In this document: positions 43,875 to 55,009 of the stretch, piece after piece
Layout: the number at the start of each line of letters is the position of its first letter
How positions within the stretch are numbered: the stretch's first letter is position 1
Assembly (NCBI GenBank): GCA_022606425.2
Contig: JAHDVF020000893.1
Location: 1 to 64,000 of the forward strand
Reading direction: 5' to 3'
DNA from: Lepidostoma basale
Taxonomy: Eukaryota; Arthropoda; Insecta; Trichoptera; Lepidostomatidae
Length of the DNA stretch: 64,000 nucleotides
Notes under the pieces: model-generated
Told to the model about the DNA's origin: nothing
The model's database searches: none
Seen by the model: only the letters and a program-made list of their open reading frames with translations
Translations under genes and position numbers: made by a program

Positions 43875-44000
43875 CTTCTTCTTCGTCAGCCTTTATCGGT
43901 CCACTGCTGGACATAGGCCTCTTCCCTTCCCTTCCACTCGTCTCTATCTCCGGCCAGCCGTAGCCACATCCCCCCCCCCCCCCCACGGCAGCAATGTCGT
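43875..44000 (-). mobile_element. LINE 3' end with a C15 run
   Basis: Starts with (CTT)n complement of a (GAA)n tail, then GTCCACTGCTGGACATAGGC (complement of the LINE 3' signature), then fifteen C at 43970..43984. Confidence 0.6.
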
Positions 44001-44009
44001 CGGCCCACC

Positions 44010-44215
44010 TTTTTTGCGGCCTTATGACTTATGGGATGGAAACTATGACCCTCACCAAGAGAAATGTAGAGAGATTAAGAGTCACGCAGCGTTCCATGGA
44101 AAGACATATGCTCATAGTCTCCGAGATAAAATGAATGAACACAGAAATGAGGAGATTAGACGCCGAACAAAAATAACGGACATCATGGAACGACTAGCGA
44201 GACTGAAGTGGCAAT
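44010..44215 (+). mobile_element. LINE remnant, RTE-RT family
   Basis: Decayed TYGMETMTLTKRNVERLRVT, MERHMLIVSLRDKMN, NEEIRRRTKITDIMERLARL in shifting frames. Confidence 0.65.
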
Positions 44216-44805
44216 CAATCAAATCAGTTTATTTTCTCAAAAGACATTACAAACACAGACATTACATTGAGAACAGGTAAAACATAAGGAATATATAATA
44301 CCAGGAACGCATGAGAGATGGTTCGACATTAGGAATACAAAATACTCTCCAAAGTCAAGAGTATTTGTCTTCTGAATGTACTTTCACGAATATGAAAGAC
44401 ATCGATCTCCGAAGCGATCATGTTCAGCAGTTTGATTGCTCTCCCCACCGGCATCACCAGAGGCAGGTTGGTTCTGCATGCTGGGAGATAAAACAGTCTG
44501 TGCTGACGCTGTCGAAGATAGCCATCCGGAACATAAAGATGGATAGCCTCCAAGATGACGGAGTTCTCAAAGAATCCCCTGATAAGTCTGAAGAAATGGG
44601 TAAGTGTGCACCCATCCCTTCTTATCTGTAAACTATTGGTCCCCAGCATGCCCAAGAGGAATGCAGTGGGATAAAGCCACGGATAGCTACCAAACTCCCT
44701 CATGTAGAGATATCTCAGAAATCTTTTCTGAACCCTCTCTAACATGAGCGAGTATCTCGCCTCGTGGGGACTCCATATCACCGAGCATAGCAATGGGCGG
44801 GTCAT
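44215..44805 (-). mobile_element. CR1/L2-like LINE 3' end
   Basis: The minus frame 44329..44805 (158 codons) reads VIWSPHEARYSLMLERVQKR, FLRYLYMREFGSYPWLYPTA, FFENSVILEAIHLYVPDGYL, RQRQHRLFYLPACRTNLPL and IASEIDVFHIRES. C-terminal domain only. The tail (complement of GATTTGATT) is at 44215. Parallel to 35410..35960. Confidence 0.85.
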
Positions 44806-44964
44806 GTGGCGAGACAGAGTGAGGATAGATGGACCCAGAAAATAATAAGGTGGAGACCATGGGAGAATAGAAGAAACGTCGGCAGGCCACTATGCGGTAT
44901 GCACAACAGATTTAATTATATTAACCAGTATTTATTTTTCTTGAAAAATTATGTAAAACTTCAT

Positions 44965-45110
44965 TTTTAATATTGACGTCCGTTTTTCATAAGTTTTATT
45001 ATATCTTTATGGGAGTGATATATATCACCTTGCGATGGCATTATCATTTGTCACAATATACAATAAGGTGAAACACGTCACTCCTATAAAAAAAATCTAC
45101 ATATTATAAT
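44965..45110. repeat. Family-I foldback element
   Basis: TTGACGTCCGTTTTTCATA, ATGGGAGTGATATATATCAC, AGGTGAAACACGTCACTCC. Diverged. Confidence 0.55.
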
Positions 45111-45444
45111 ATCTAATGTGAATGAAATGAATTAAAAGTCATAAATCGGTCATTCTTATTACTATCCAGATTCATTACTTGGACCGCAACATACACACGG
45201 TTATATTGAATTAGATTATGTATGCGAAGCGTAATAAAATATCGAGTGGACCAAATAACCAGGTGTATGGTACATAGCCTTCGAATAGAGCCAAACACAA
45301 ATTAATTCCTTCGTAGATTGAACATCGACATTATTCATAAAACACGAACAAACAACAAACAAAACAAACAATTAATAAAATAGATAACTACGCATAAACT
45401 CATTCTTCAGTTCTTTTAGACCCTTGCTCTATTCTTATTGTCAG
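45111..45444. other. Intronic sequence, no element recognised
   Basis: Nothing assignable. Confidence 0.4.
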
Positions 45445-45645
45445 GCTTGGCTCTCTTGGGAAGTTGACTCCCAGCTATCTCAACAGGAATCTGATGCAAT
45501 ACGGGAGGGATCCATCCTATGCACGTGCGCGCGCCAGTGTCTTCTGCGTTGTCTGCCCCATCTGACAATATCTTCAACCTTGCAGATTTCGATTGCAGAT
45601 TAAACAGAAACGATTACTTTTTATAGTTTACTAAAGCTTTGTAAC
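45445..45645 (-). mobile_element. LINE fragment, unassigned
   Basis: GC-richer; the complement reads like RWGRQRRRHWRARAC and KVEDIVRWGRQRR, an endonuclease-RT LINE segment. Broken. Confidence 0.45.
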
Positions 45646-45824
45646 ATCACAATGATTTCACAAACCTCGTGGCGTGACCGATAATTCACAATTCCTGGAA
45701 CGATAACAAATAAAAATAATTTCAACTACCCAACTAATACGTGTTGAACCGTTGGTCTCTATATATTTCAACGTCTAAAATAATTCGCATAACTCAGGTA
45801 TTTGACAATCAATGTCAACTAAAT

Positions 45825-45930
45825 AACTAACTAACTCACTAACCATCACGACGTTTCTCGCCGTACCATTTACATCGATTTGGCTCGCAGTTGTGAAGAG
45901 CGATTCAACATTATAATAAATACATAAAAA
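45825..45930. mobile_element. RTE (CTAA)n end joined to a SINE 3' tail
   Basis: (CTAA)n and CCATCACGACGT (minus), then ACCATTTACATCGATTTGGC and GAGCGATTCAAC (plus), the SINE 3' body. Two truncated insertions back to back. Confidence 0.65.
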
Positions 45931-46585
45931 TAATAAATAATCTGTGAAGAAGTACAAACGCATAAAATCATTTCATATTGTAAAAAGATACGGAAGCTAT
46001 TTTTTTAATTTATACCCCTTTTAGCTAACCGGTAGGTACCTACCTAGATACTTTTAAGGAAACAACGTTTAAGGAAAATGCTTCCAAATTCGAAAAAATA
46101 TTTGATTAGGATCGCTAAATTGGTAAACTTCAGTGTTTACCTGAAAAAAAAATTAAACAAGTAGCTACTTGTGAAAACAAAGAAGGGAAACTCAAATAAT
46201 AGAATTTGAATTATTCATTAGTCGGGTGAGGTTTGTTTGTTCTGCTTACTACTAAATTGTCGGGAATTCGAGAACAATTTTAAGTATTCCTTAGTAAATC
46301 GAGAAGACGTTTTGCCCACGCAGGCTTTATTCGTATTCAAATGTCAATGATATTTGAGTGTAATAACATGCTAAGTGCATTACCTTTTCCTTGAAAAATA
46401 TATCGAAAAATTTATCAACGCAAATATGTATTCATTGCTTTATCACGACTTAATGTGAATAAAAAAAAGTGTATCGCTAATAGTTAATAATTAATGCAAA
46501 TTATTACCCAACCCCGTGAACATTTCATATGAATAATAATGAACTTTGAGATGAAGAAGTGGTTTGACATATTTAAAAATAAAAT
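45931..46585. other. AT-rich intronic sequence, no gene seen
   Basis: Nothing assignable. Confidence 0.45.
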
Positions 46586-46589
46586 TAAA

Positions 46590-47118
46590 CACCCAAAGCT
46601 AGAATGGCAGTGCACAATGGTGTTCTTCTACCGACCCTTATGTATGGAAGCGAAGCATGGAACTGGCAAAAGAAGGATGAAAGTAGAATAAATGCAGTAG
46701 AAATGAGATCTCTTAGACGAATGTGTAAATACTCTGTATGATAGACTATCGAATGAAAATATAAGAAGTGAATGCGGTGCGAATGATGGTGTCATGAACA
46801 AAATAATGAAAGGATCATTAAGATGGTTTGGACACATGGAAAGAATGAATGAAGAAAGAATGGTTAAAAAAAATATATGTTAATGATGTAAATGTAACCA
46901 GAAAAAGAGGAAGACCGAGGAAAACGTGGCACGATCAAATAAATCAAATATTGAATGTCGGCCATGTGAGGAGTCAGAGAAATCGACGCGCGTGCATGAC
47001 ACGATGTATGAATGTTGAGGAAGCGACAGAAATATGTCAGGAAAGAAAAGTGTGGCAGTCCATTATTTCTGCCTACCCCTTCGGGGAGACGGCGTGATGG
47101 TTAGTTAGTTAGTTAGTT
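46590..47118 (+). mobile_element. RTE-type LINE, well-preserved 3' end
   Basis: Reads MAVHNGVLLPTLMYGSEAWN, then by small indels RRMC, GSLRWFGHMERMNEERMV, and in the frame 46849..47097 KKIYVNDVNVTRKRGRPRKT, HDQINQILNVGHVRSQRN, RACMTRCMNVEEATEICQE, and SAYPFGETA-stop. The stop lies inside the conserved 3' end, which is followed by four TTAG units. This defines the 3' end of the element. Confidence 0.9.
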
Positions 47119-47134
47119 AAATTAAACACTTTAT

Positions 47135-47305
47135 CATTTGGTATAAATCACTTTGAGTTAGCAGCGCCAACCGGTTTCACTGCTGCATTGAGCTTCCTTA
47201 GACTATACACAAACTAAACTGAGTTTAGTTTGTGTATAGCTCTAAGGAAGTTCGTTACAGAGTGAAACCGGTCGGCGCTACTTACTCAAATAATGTGGTT
47301 TTACT
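47135..47305. ncRNA. Family-H inverted pair
   Basis: The plus arm: CUAAGGA (G5 replaced by A), one A, a weak stem II, GAA, ACCGGU, C, GGCGCUAC. The minus arm is the mirror, with GAAACCGGTTGGCGCTGC. The centre is CAAACTAAACTGAGTTTAGTTTG, a 23-bp palindrome at 47211..47233. Confidence 0.55.
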
Positions 47306-47309
47306 AAAT

Positions 47310-47612
47310 AACTAACTAACCATCACGCCATCTCTCAGAAGGGGTAGACAGAAAGAATGGACAACCACACTTTTCTTTCCTGACATAATTTTCTAGCTTT
47401 CTTAACATTCATACATCGTGTCATACACGCACGTTTCTCAGACTCCTCACGTAGCCGACATTCAATATTTGATTTATTTGATTTTTTACCATTCTTACTT
47501 CATTCATTATTTCCATGTGTCCAAACCATCTTAATGAATCTTTCATTATTTTGTTCATAACACTTTTATTCGCACCGCATTCACTTCTTATTTTTATAAT
47601 CATTCGACATTG
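47310..47612 (-). mobile_element. RTE-type LINE 3' fragment
   Basis: (CTAA)n and 3' end; the minus frame 47421..47603 keeps RSECGANKSVMNKIMKDSLR and WFGHMEIM. About 120 bp deleted between the GRPRK and DQI blocks. Confidence 0.75.
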
Positions 47613-47654
47613 TAAAGTGTTTTATATATACTAAGTGAAATGGTGTTTAATTTT

Positions 47655-47995
47655 AACTAACTAACTAACTTACCATCACGCCGTCTCCCCGAAAGGGTAG
47701 ACAGAAAGAATGGACTGTCACACTTTAACCGATCCGGCATTCCATCGTTCTCTTTTCGCCCCGCGGGAGACGCGGTGTGATGGGTTGCGAACCTCATCGC
47801 CACCAATAGGCATCTCCCGCGCACACTTCGATCGTCCAACATCCACAAAATAAATCTAAAACAAATAATATAAAATACAATGATAAAAAATAAAAATAAT
47901 TTAACACAAAATGTTCTTTTCAGATGGTGCACATATTGTCTATTTAATTTATGTTCCACGTATCCACCGTTTTTCAAAATTAGCAGTAATTAGGC
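47655..47995 (-). mobile_element. Non-autonomous element with RTE 3' end (module S2), long copy
   Basis: (CTAA)n, RTE 3' end of about 50 bp, then TGTGATGGGTTGCGAACCTC, GGCATCTCCCGCGCACAC and, further 5', AGATGGTGCACATATTGTC. The minus frame reads VEHKLNRQYVHHLKRTFCVK; the copy at 56160..56490 keeps nearly the same peptide (VEHKINRQHVHHLKRTFCVK). Confidence 0.75.
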
Positions 47996-48436
47996 ACTTA
48001 ACAAACCAACACCAGCAAGAACTTTAAAATAATATTGAAGAAATAATTCAAATGTGTTTAATTTTATTTTTGAATAATAAAAAAACTTCTATCATGGAAA
48101 TATCCTAATTAAAATAGTTTTAATATATAAACGTACTATACAAACTGCGTACTATACATACATATAATAATTACATATAATATTATATAATAACTAAATA
48201 CATATAATAATTATGTTGGAAAAACTTAATTTGTCTAATTATGCGTATAGGTACTTAGTATGTCATATTGAACATTACAAATTATTAAAAATACGCATAA
48301 AAAGTGCGACTATTACGCAAACAACTTTTGATCTTGTTTTTTAATTCAAAATTATTCGTGACATACTCGTACATGTACATCAAGGGGCCGCGAAATGAAG
48401 GCGGGGCAAAATTTAAAGTAATAATAATTTAGTCCG
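47996..48436. other. AT-rich intronic sequence, no gene seen
   Basis: Nothing assignable. Confidence 0.45.
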
Positions 48437-48475
48437 GGGTTCGATTGTCACACTGTTTTAACCCGACGATCGCCG
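48437..48475 (+). repeat. SINE head fragment
   Basis: GGGGTTCGAT then TGTCACACTGT, a B box fused by deletion to the following SINE segment. Confidence 0.5.
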
Positions 48476-48694
48476 TAAGCACAAATATGCGCTCTACGTA
48501 GACGATCGCCATAAGCGCAGCTGTGCGCGCTTCGCAATATTCTAAAGATGTATTTCAAAATTAATTCCGATTTTTTCACAACGATATCCATGAATATTTT
48601 AAAATATTAACAAACCAAAAAGGATCGATATTTTTCGATAGTTTGGGAGAAAATACGTGGCGTACCGGCGCGCTGTTTCTACAAACATGTGGCG

Positions 48695-48845
48695 ATGAAT
48701 GGGTTAAGCCTGGTGTATAATTCACGTGACAATAAAAAATGTCATGAGAATCAATATGGTAGCTATACCCTTTACATGAATTTGGCTCGCGCGGTAATGA
48801 TGTAATGAGCGATTCAACAAAATAATAATAATAATAATAATAATA
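48695..48845 (+). mobile_element. SINE body and (TAA)n tail
   Basis: AATTCACGTGACAATAAAAA, then TGAATTTGGCTCGCGCGGTA and GCGATTCAACAAAATAATAA with ten TAA units. Head missing. Confidence 0.8.
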
Positions 48846-48869
48846 TGATATGGTTCCAATAATATGCAT

Positions 48870-49440
48870 ACGGCTTGACTACAGTGGGTCAGTATTGCAT
48901 TTGAACGGCCGTAACTTTGAAAGGGTGGAAAAATTTAAATACCTCGCAGCATACTAACGAGTTGAGGCAGCAGGAGCTACGTTTAATAAAATGAAATCAC
49001 TATTCTGCAATGATAACATAAACTTGAAACTCCGCCAGAGAATGATCAAATGCTATGTGTGGTCTGTTTTATTGTATAGATGTAAAACGTGGACCTTGAA
49101 AGTCAACTCAATGAACAGACTGGAAGCATTTGAAATGTGTCTCCATCGCCGAATGCTTAGAATTCCCTGGACAGACATGGTTACCAATACCGAAGTCATG
49201 AGGCGAGCTAGAGTTGACAGGGAACTGTTATTAACTATCAAGGTTCGGATGATATTGGAGGGAAAAGTTGAAGGACGCCGAGGGCCCGATAGGAGAAAAA
49301 TGTCCTGGCTGCGAAACGTGAGGGAGTGGACCGGCATCCCAAGTGTGGAGGAGCTGTTCCGAGGATAGGGACAGGTTCGCCGAAGTGATCGCCAACGTTG
49401 GGGGGGCCCGACAGGGCACTTGAAGATGAAGAAGAATATG
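48870..49440 (+). mobile_element. RTE-type LINE 3' fragment, family L
   Basis: The frame 48991..49368 reads NINLKLRQRMIKCYVWSVLL, CKTWTLKVNSMNRLEAFEMC, RRMLRIPWTDMVTNTEVMRR, EGKVEGRRGPDRRKMSWLRN. Ends in (GAA)n-like sequence at 49425. 5'-truncated. Confidence 0.82.
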
Positions 49441-49889
49441 CATACAATAACGAGTGGAAAAAGCAATGAAAAACTCTAGCAACACATAATACGCATAATC
49501 ATTAAAACCAACAAAATAAATAACTGAAGTCACGTAAGATTGAACAAACGAAGTGTTATTTTTATTATTATGACGCCAAAAATTCCTACATATAAGTTTT
49601 CTATACCGGTTAGTCAGGTCCAAATATCGGACCCAACCCACCACATCCTCCATGAAACCCTCTAACATGGGGGGGAGCAATAGCGTCCGACCTGGTACTC
49701 TTGAAAAGACAATATCTAAGTAAGAAAAAGTTTTCTGTTGATATTATCATTTGAATTTTGAATTCGGAATATGCATACCGAAGATTTTGAGAAACTACAT
49801 TTTTATTGGCGATCGTTTTGATATATTTTGAATGAAAAATATAGATACCTATTTAGATTTCTGATTAATATTGTAAAATTGATATGAAT

Positions 49890-49990
49890 GAGGAGGAAGC
49901 TAGAGAGGTGTGTCAAGATAGTGTATTGTGGAGGTTTATTTTCTCTGAGTATCCTTCCGGAGAAACGGCGTGACGTTGTTGTTGTATTAA
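49890..49990 (+). mobile_element. RTE-type LINE 3' end, old copy
   Basis: MNEEEAREVCQDSVLWRFI and AYPSGETA-like frames with a decayed 3' end (CCGGAGAAACGGCGTGACG). Confidence 0.6.
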
Positions 49991-50019
49991 TTATAACAGT
50001 TAATAAATAAAAATACTTC

Positions 50020-50205
50020 AGAGCGTTTTAATATTGAGGAAAACGCGCAGAAGTTTATGTTTGATAATATTAATTATATTATCAAACTTTTGATAATATC
50101 CTTGAAAGGCGAAACATGTCCACTCCGTAAAATATAATAAAACACCTAAAAAATGTACGTTTTCTTCCATTTTAAATACTTAATATGCAGTTTTACACCA
50201 CCATT
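50020..50205. repeat. Family-I foldback element, diverged pair
   Basis: TTGAGGAAAACGCGCAG; the centre holds two facing TTTGATAATAT arms; then AGGCGAAACATGTCCACTCC and ATGCAGTTTTACACCA. Confidence 0.6.
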
Positions 50206-50999
50206 CAAGAGACGAAAAAAGTAACAGAAGTTTGTAACCAACAGAAAATGACTGCCTGTCTTCTAAAATATTATTCTTAACACGTAACTAATACAATCGG
50301 GTTTAAGAAAGTTATGCCGGTAATCATCGGCTTACTTCGGCTTTGTAGAGCATCGTCTCTGTCATCCATAATATACTTTGGCAAATTCATATACGAAGTT
50401 ACCCGATGATGTAAGGCAGACTCTTTCTAAAAGCCGATGTGTATTACGTACCGCCAGGTATTTTGCTTCTACTTGTAGTTGTTTTTAAAATAAGAGTAAA
50501 CAATGATACAATCTAAAATATTAATACATGTATCAAAATATTGGCAGATCGAATTTGAAAAGCCCAAATTTCTCTGTGTACGAATAAGGAAAATCACACC
50601 TGGGAAAATCTTACATTAGAAAGATGAAAAAAAAAAAAACATGAACTCTCAATAAACATCAAAACAAGGAAAATAGTCTTACGAGATTATTCAATAAAGT
50701 CAAGGAGATCCAAATCCAATGATCATTCTAAATTTTCCTTGTTGCTTTTAATATAAAACTTTATGATGAACAAAAAAAGGCTAGATAAAATTAATATTTT
50801 ATATGACCATAAATATCCATCGCTTGTAAATGGAGTAATAAAAATATAGCACTTCTTTACAGACATGTGATTATGGGTTATCCTGTAAGAACGATACATT
50901 CTCATAAATGTGCACGTTGCCGTATGAAAATATTTATATATCATGTTTTTAATTACACAGTAAAAATTATATTAATTCTTAGAATTATTTACATTTATT
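50206..50999. other. AT-rich intronic sequence, no gene seen
   Basis: Nothing assignable. Confidence 0.45.
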
Positions 51000-51560
51000 A
51001 AGTTAATCATATGCAGATCTCAAAAGAGCCGCACAAGACAGGGAAAAATGGAAGAGAATAATGGAGGAAATTGCTGCAAACCAATCCCAGGATTGAAACC
51101 AGAGAAGAAGAAGTTAAACAACAAGCAGGTTCCATTTTATTTCTAAAAAGAAAAATGTTAGATACATGCATACTGCCTATCCTGACAAATAGTCAAAGGA
51201 CAGCAAAAAGTGTCAACAGACTAAAAAGCCCACAACGATCCATGAAGAGGCTCGGCGTGAGTCCGAGACAAAATGAGAAATGAAGAAATAAGAAGCCAAC
51301 ATCATGGATCGTACAGCTCAATTAAAGTGACAATGGGCTGGACATATAGCAAAACCCGATGGATATCCTGAATACTTCAGTGGGAGTCTTGGACAAAGAA
51401 GTATAGTGTCGGGAGGCCACCAAAAAGATGTACTAACGATAATGTCCGAATAGCTAGAATAACTTGGATGCGGAAGGGACAAGACAGGGACGAGTGGAAG
51501 AAAATTGAAGAGGCCAATATCCAGCAGTGGAGGGAAAAAGACTGAAGAAAAAGAAGATTA
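51000..51560 (+). mobile_element. LINE family-F tail followed by an RTE-RT family remnant
   Basis: 51000..51118 repeats the last 110 bp of 16735..17395 up to (GAAG)n. 51120..51560 then reads KMLDTCILPILTN, KRLGVSPRQNEK and KWRQWAGHIAKPDGYP-like frames, and ends in another (GAA)n. Confidence 0.65.
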
Positions 51561-52214
51561 AGTTAAAAATAATAGAAAGATGTCCAAAATTGATACAATA
51601 AGGGGGAGAAATACAATCTTTCAAAGCATAGCAATCATAACGAATCTGTATATGAACTGTCTAATAATACTCGTTATAATTTGAGAATATATTTTTTAAA
51701 TAAAACTTCAGTATAGAGTGACAAATTACATTTTAAAAATATTCGTATGGTTTTTACAAGGCAATTTATTATATATTTTTCACTATAAGTTTTATGGATT
51801 TGTTCTAAATGTTTAAAAATCAATATTATTATACCACATAGGCATTAATTAATTAAATTCGTAATTATGGAATTCCACAGTGGTAACGCCTTTTGTTAAT
51901 AAAAAAAAATTATAAATAAACCTGACATTAAAGATGACATAAAAAAATGCCTTTGAATACACATATTCATATAAATAAAACTCAATGTGTGTTATTGTGG
52001 AGACCATTTTCTCGACAAATAGCCAGCAGATCGACCTCAAACTTACAGAATTGATTAAGTGGAATACGGCGGTGGTTATAGGCATATTTTTGGTACTAAT
52101 CGAGCTCTAATTAACTTTATAAGTTAATAAATTAATTGATAATTTTCGTAGTACAGGCGAATATAGCCTAATTTTTAGAGTTCATATTCACTTGGCATGG
52201 TCAGATAGCAAATT
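51561..52214. other. AT-rich intronic sequence, no gene seen
   Basis: 51860..51900 has the GGAATTCCACAGTGGTAACG edge of a family-F arm. Otherwise nothing. Confidence 0.45.
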
Positions 52215-52290
52215 AGCCGCTTCGTAAAACATAATAAATGTTCTAGGAAACAGACGTGTTAATTCGTATTGATTATCTAACATTAAAGGT
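52215..52290 (+). repeat. Half of a family-I foldback element
   Basis: GTAAAACATAATAAATGTTC, AAACAGACGTGTTAATTCG. Right arm only. Confidence 0.45.
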
Positions 52291-52304
52291 TTTTCTTATT
52301 TAAA

Positions 52305-52450
52305 ACTAACTAACTAACTAACCATCACGACGTCTCCCCGAAGGGGTAGGCAGAAATAATGGACTGCCATACTTTAACCGATGAAGCACTCCATCCTTCT
52401 CTTGTCGCCCGCGTGAGAAGCGGTGTGTTGGGTTATTGTGATGGTTAATT
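52305..52450 (-). mobile_element. Module S2 copy, truncated
   Basis: (CTAA)n, RTE 3' end, CTTTAACCGATGAAGCACTC, then AGAAGCGGTGTGTTGGGTT. It runs into a plus-strand (TTAG)n at 52448..52462, so a second tail abuts it head-on. Confidence 0.7.
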
Positions 52451-52464
52451 AGTTAGTTAGTTGC

Positions 52465-53020
52465 CAAGTAACACGGTTTCCCTGGATGAGTAAGCAGAGA
52501 TGATGGACTATGCCATACTGCTCTTCTGATATGCTTCTTAAGATTCATCTACATTTCGTCACCTGAGAGTAAGAAGGTTCCAACTGACAAAAGTAAAAAG
52601 CTGAGAAAAATGAAGTCAAAGTTTTGTTGGTTTCGGGTGTGTATCTTGGAATAAAAGGATTTTATTCCAATTTCCAGAGATTCTTTTACCGAGAAACGTG
52701 TAAATTTTGTCTGGCAACAGTTGGAATAATAAAGTTCTAAGTTTAAATGAATCCTTCTTCAGCGAATCGTGTGTTTTGAATGATCAGATGGAACTTGATT
52801 CTTTTCGTAACATCAAAATGACGATACTATTACATGTTTTTTTTTAATTGTACGTATAGATAAGGTTAGTAAGAACCCTTTTCATGAAAAAAAGCCAAAT
52901 ATGAAATTTTGTTAGTTGGAACCCTCTTACTCTCAGGTAACGATTTATAAATCGTAACACGCACGCTCTTCGATATTTACGACTTCGAATATAGCCGCCA
53001 ATTAGTAATTAATTAAATAT
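52465..53020 (-). mobile_element. RTE subfamily-B fragment, interrupted
   Basis: 52465..52560 and 52948..53015 are consecutive parts of the 3' region (GATGAGTAAGCAGAGATGAT; then TCGTAACACGCACGCTCTTC). The element at 52562..52937 sits between them. Confidence 0.7.
52562..52937. mobile_element. Short TIR element inserted into an RTE copy
   Basis: 31-bp terminal inverted repeats begin CCTGAGAGTAAGAAGGTTCC on the left and CCTGAGAGTAAGAGGGTTCC on the right, with two differences. 376 bp, no transposase. The host RTE sequence resumes on the other side. The target duplication is not clear, so I cannot assign a superfamily. Confidence 0.85.
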
Positions 53021-53464
53021 AGCATAATTAATACTTGAATAATCATACACCAATATTCTGTCAAAAAAAATATATAATAAATACATTTTTCGTACATTAC
53101 GCAAAAAATAGTATGAAAAATTGCGATCCAAACACGAATACGATTATGAAAAACATTAATTAGCGTTAAAACCGGAATAGTTGTACCAAAAAATTAATTC
53201 CCTATCGCGCTTCTATGTAATTATAATTAATTGGATGAATTCATAAATAAATATAATAAAACTCTTTGTATATAAACCACGGAATCTTAAATATATTTGA
53301 CAGCAACTAGTTTCGCTGGAAGCAATGTAAAACTACTACATTTAAGGCCCAAGTGGTATATCCCAAGAGCCAGCGAAGATATTAGACTTTGCTGCAAAGC
53401 AATCTCTAGAATTGAACCTTAAAATAATAATTAGTGTGATGGCTGTCGATGAAAATTTACTTAA

Positions 53465-54111
53465 CCCTTACCACTCCATTATTTTTGATATTGTTTATCA
53501 GCCAACTCTCATTTAAATAATGTAAAAATATTTTTATTGATAGGTAGTTACAAAAAAAATCATTAAAAATTCATTTGTAATGATTTTTTCTTCAAATAAA
53601 AAACAATTAAAAAAAACATTATGGACAACTTATAGTTTTGCATAGTATGGTACTTTTTAAAACTATCTCCAGGATGGAGACCCGGTTTTCTGGAACAGGT
53701 CTCACAAAACCACACTGTTTCCCGCCTTCTCCCTGGAATCTTTCTGTTACTGCACACAGTACAGTCTTTAGAACCTTTGTCCAGTTTCGCAATGAAGTGG
53801 GGCTTGTACTCTAATCGCTCCTCTGCATGACGTATCATGCGAAGTTCCCGCCATTTAAGGTTATGTTAATTTGCAAGGATTATTTTATAGTTAAATAAAA
53901 ACGGAAAAGTCAAAATCTTATTAAAAGTGAAATTAAATGTTTTTTTAACGAATAATCACAAGAAACAACGACACGTGTCAAGTTTTGCGCACGAAAATAC
54001 ACCGCGCGCGCAAGTCTTATCTTGTCGGCCGCCAGTCGGCCGTCAGTAGACAATTGATTTGAGCGTACATATAGCGATGTCGGCTGGCATTCGACAAAGG
54101 AGTGGTAAGGG
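53465..54111 (-). mobile_element. piggyBac-type element, internally deleted
   Basis: TTAA at 53461..53464 and 54112..54115 flank 13-bp perfect inverted ends CCCTTACCACTCC. The minus frame 53563..53838 codes for the cysteine-rich C-terminal domain of a piggyBac transposase: KDCTVCSNRKIPGRRRETVW, then FCETCSRKPGLHPGDSFKKY and HT. Four of the expected Cys plus the terminal His are visible. The DDD catalytic core is missing. 647 bp in all. Confidence 0.9.
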
Positions 54112-54184
54112 TTAAAGATAGGTTATGAAAATTGATCCAAACGCTAACGGGCTATCGATGCGCCCTTCTTTAAGTATAATTAAT

Positions 54185-54290
54185 GTTATACAGCGAGTCA
54201 TACACGCACGTTGATTCTAACATGACCAACCTTTAAAATTTGATTAATTTGGTCATGCCATGTTTTCCTCGGTCTGCCTCGACTCATTTA
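54185..54290 (-). mobile_element. RTE subfamily-B fragment
   Basis: CAGCGAGTCATACACGCACG, ATTTGGTCATGCCATGTTTT. Matches 180..270. Confidence 0.65.
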
Positions 54291-54394
54291 TTACTATTTA
54301 AAATTAATATCCATCAAAGTCATTAGATTATCTTAAAAACATAATTAGATCATACCATAAATAATGAAAACAATAATAATATTGATACAAAATT

Positions 54395-54555
54395 TCTTTA
54401 TTATTATATATTTAGTGTGCTTCCACTTATGTTTAACGACGACCGGTTTCGGCAGCTTGCAGTAGTCTTGCAACCGGTCGACGTTAAAAACAAGTGGAAG
54501 CACACTTAATATATAATAATAAAGAAATTTTGTATAATTTTTTTTTTGTTTTCAT
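54395..54555. ncRNA. Family-A palindrome
   Basis: Arms from ACAAAATTTCTTTATTATTA to its complement, about 70 bp each and nearly perfect. The minus side keeps GCTGCCGAAACCGGTCGTCG; the plus side only GCAACCGGTCGACGTT. The centre lost the CUGANGA part. Confidence 0.6.
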
Positions 54556-54599
54556 TATTTAAAATGAACTTCTACCAAGAAATTTCTATTAAAAATATT

Positions 54600-54785
54600 A
54601 ATTATTTGATCATACCGTGTTTTCTTCGACTCCGTTCTTCTTTCAGATCGTTAACGTATACTTTATTAACCATTATTATTTCTTCACCCATGCGTTTCTT
54701 ATGTACAAACCAAAGCGGTGACCTCTTACATACTTCAAATATGTTAGAATCTCTCAAAATTGTGAGAATACCAACACTTTTCAAT
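54600..54785 (-). mobile_element. RTE-type LINE fragment, old
   Basis: The complement reads MGEEIIMVNKVYVNDLKEER and SRRKHGMIK. No 3' end. Confidence 0.6.
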
Positions 54786-55009
54786 TCACTAATTTACAAC
54801 GATATTTTATTCCAATTTCTTTGCAATCCCTATTTTATTGATACTATCAATTATAGCATAAAAATTAATTAACATTTCAAATGAGAACCACTTATTCATA
54901 TTCAGTTTACACCTGGAAATTTTTAAAACTCGGAAGCGACGCATGTCCTTACGAATAATAAAAACGCTGTCGGGAATTATAACATAAATTATTCATTTCT
55001 CTTTCTCTT
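54786..55009. other. AT-rich intronic sequence
   Basis: Nothing assignable. Confidence 0.4.

Noticed and set aside
18431..43984. G12 and C15 runs as functional G-quadruplex sites
   Set aside because: Both lie in decayed LINE ends; homopolymer growth is the simpler account.
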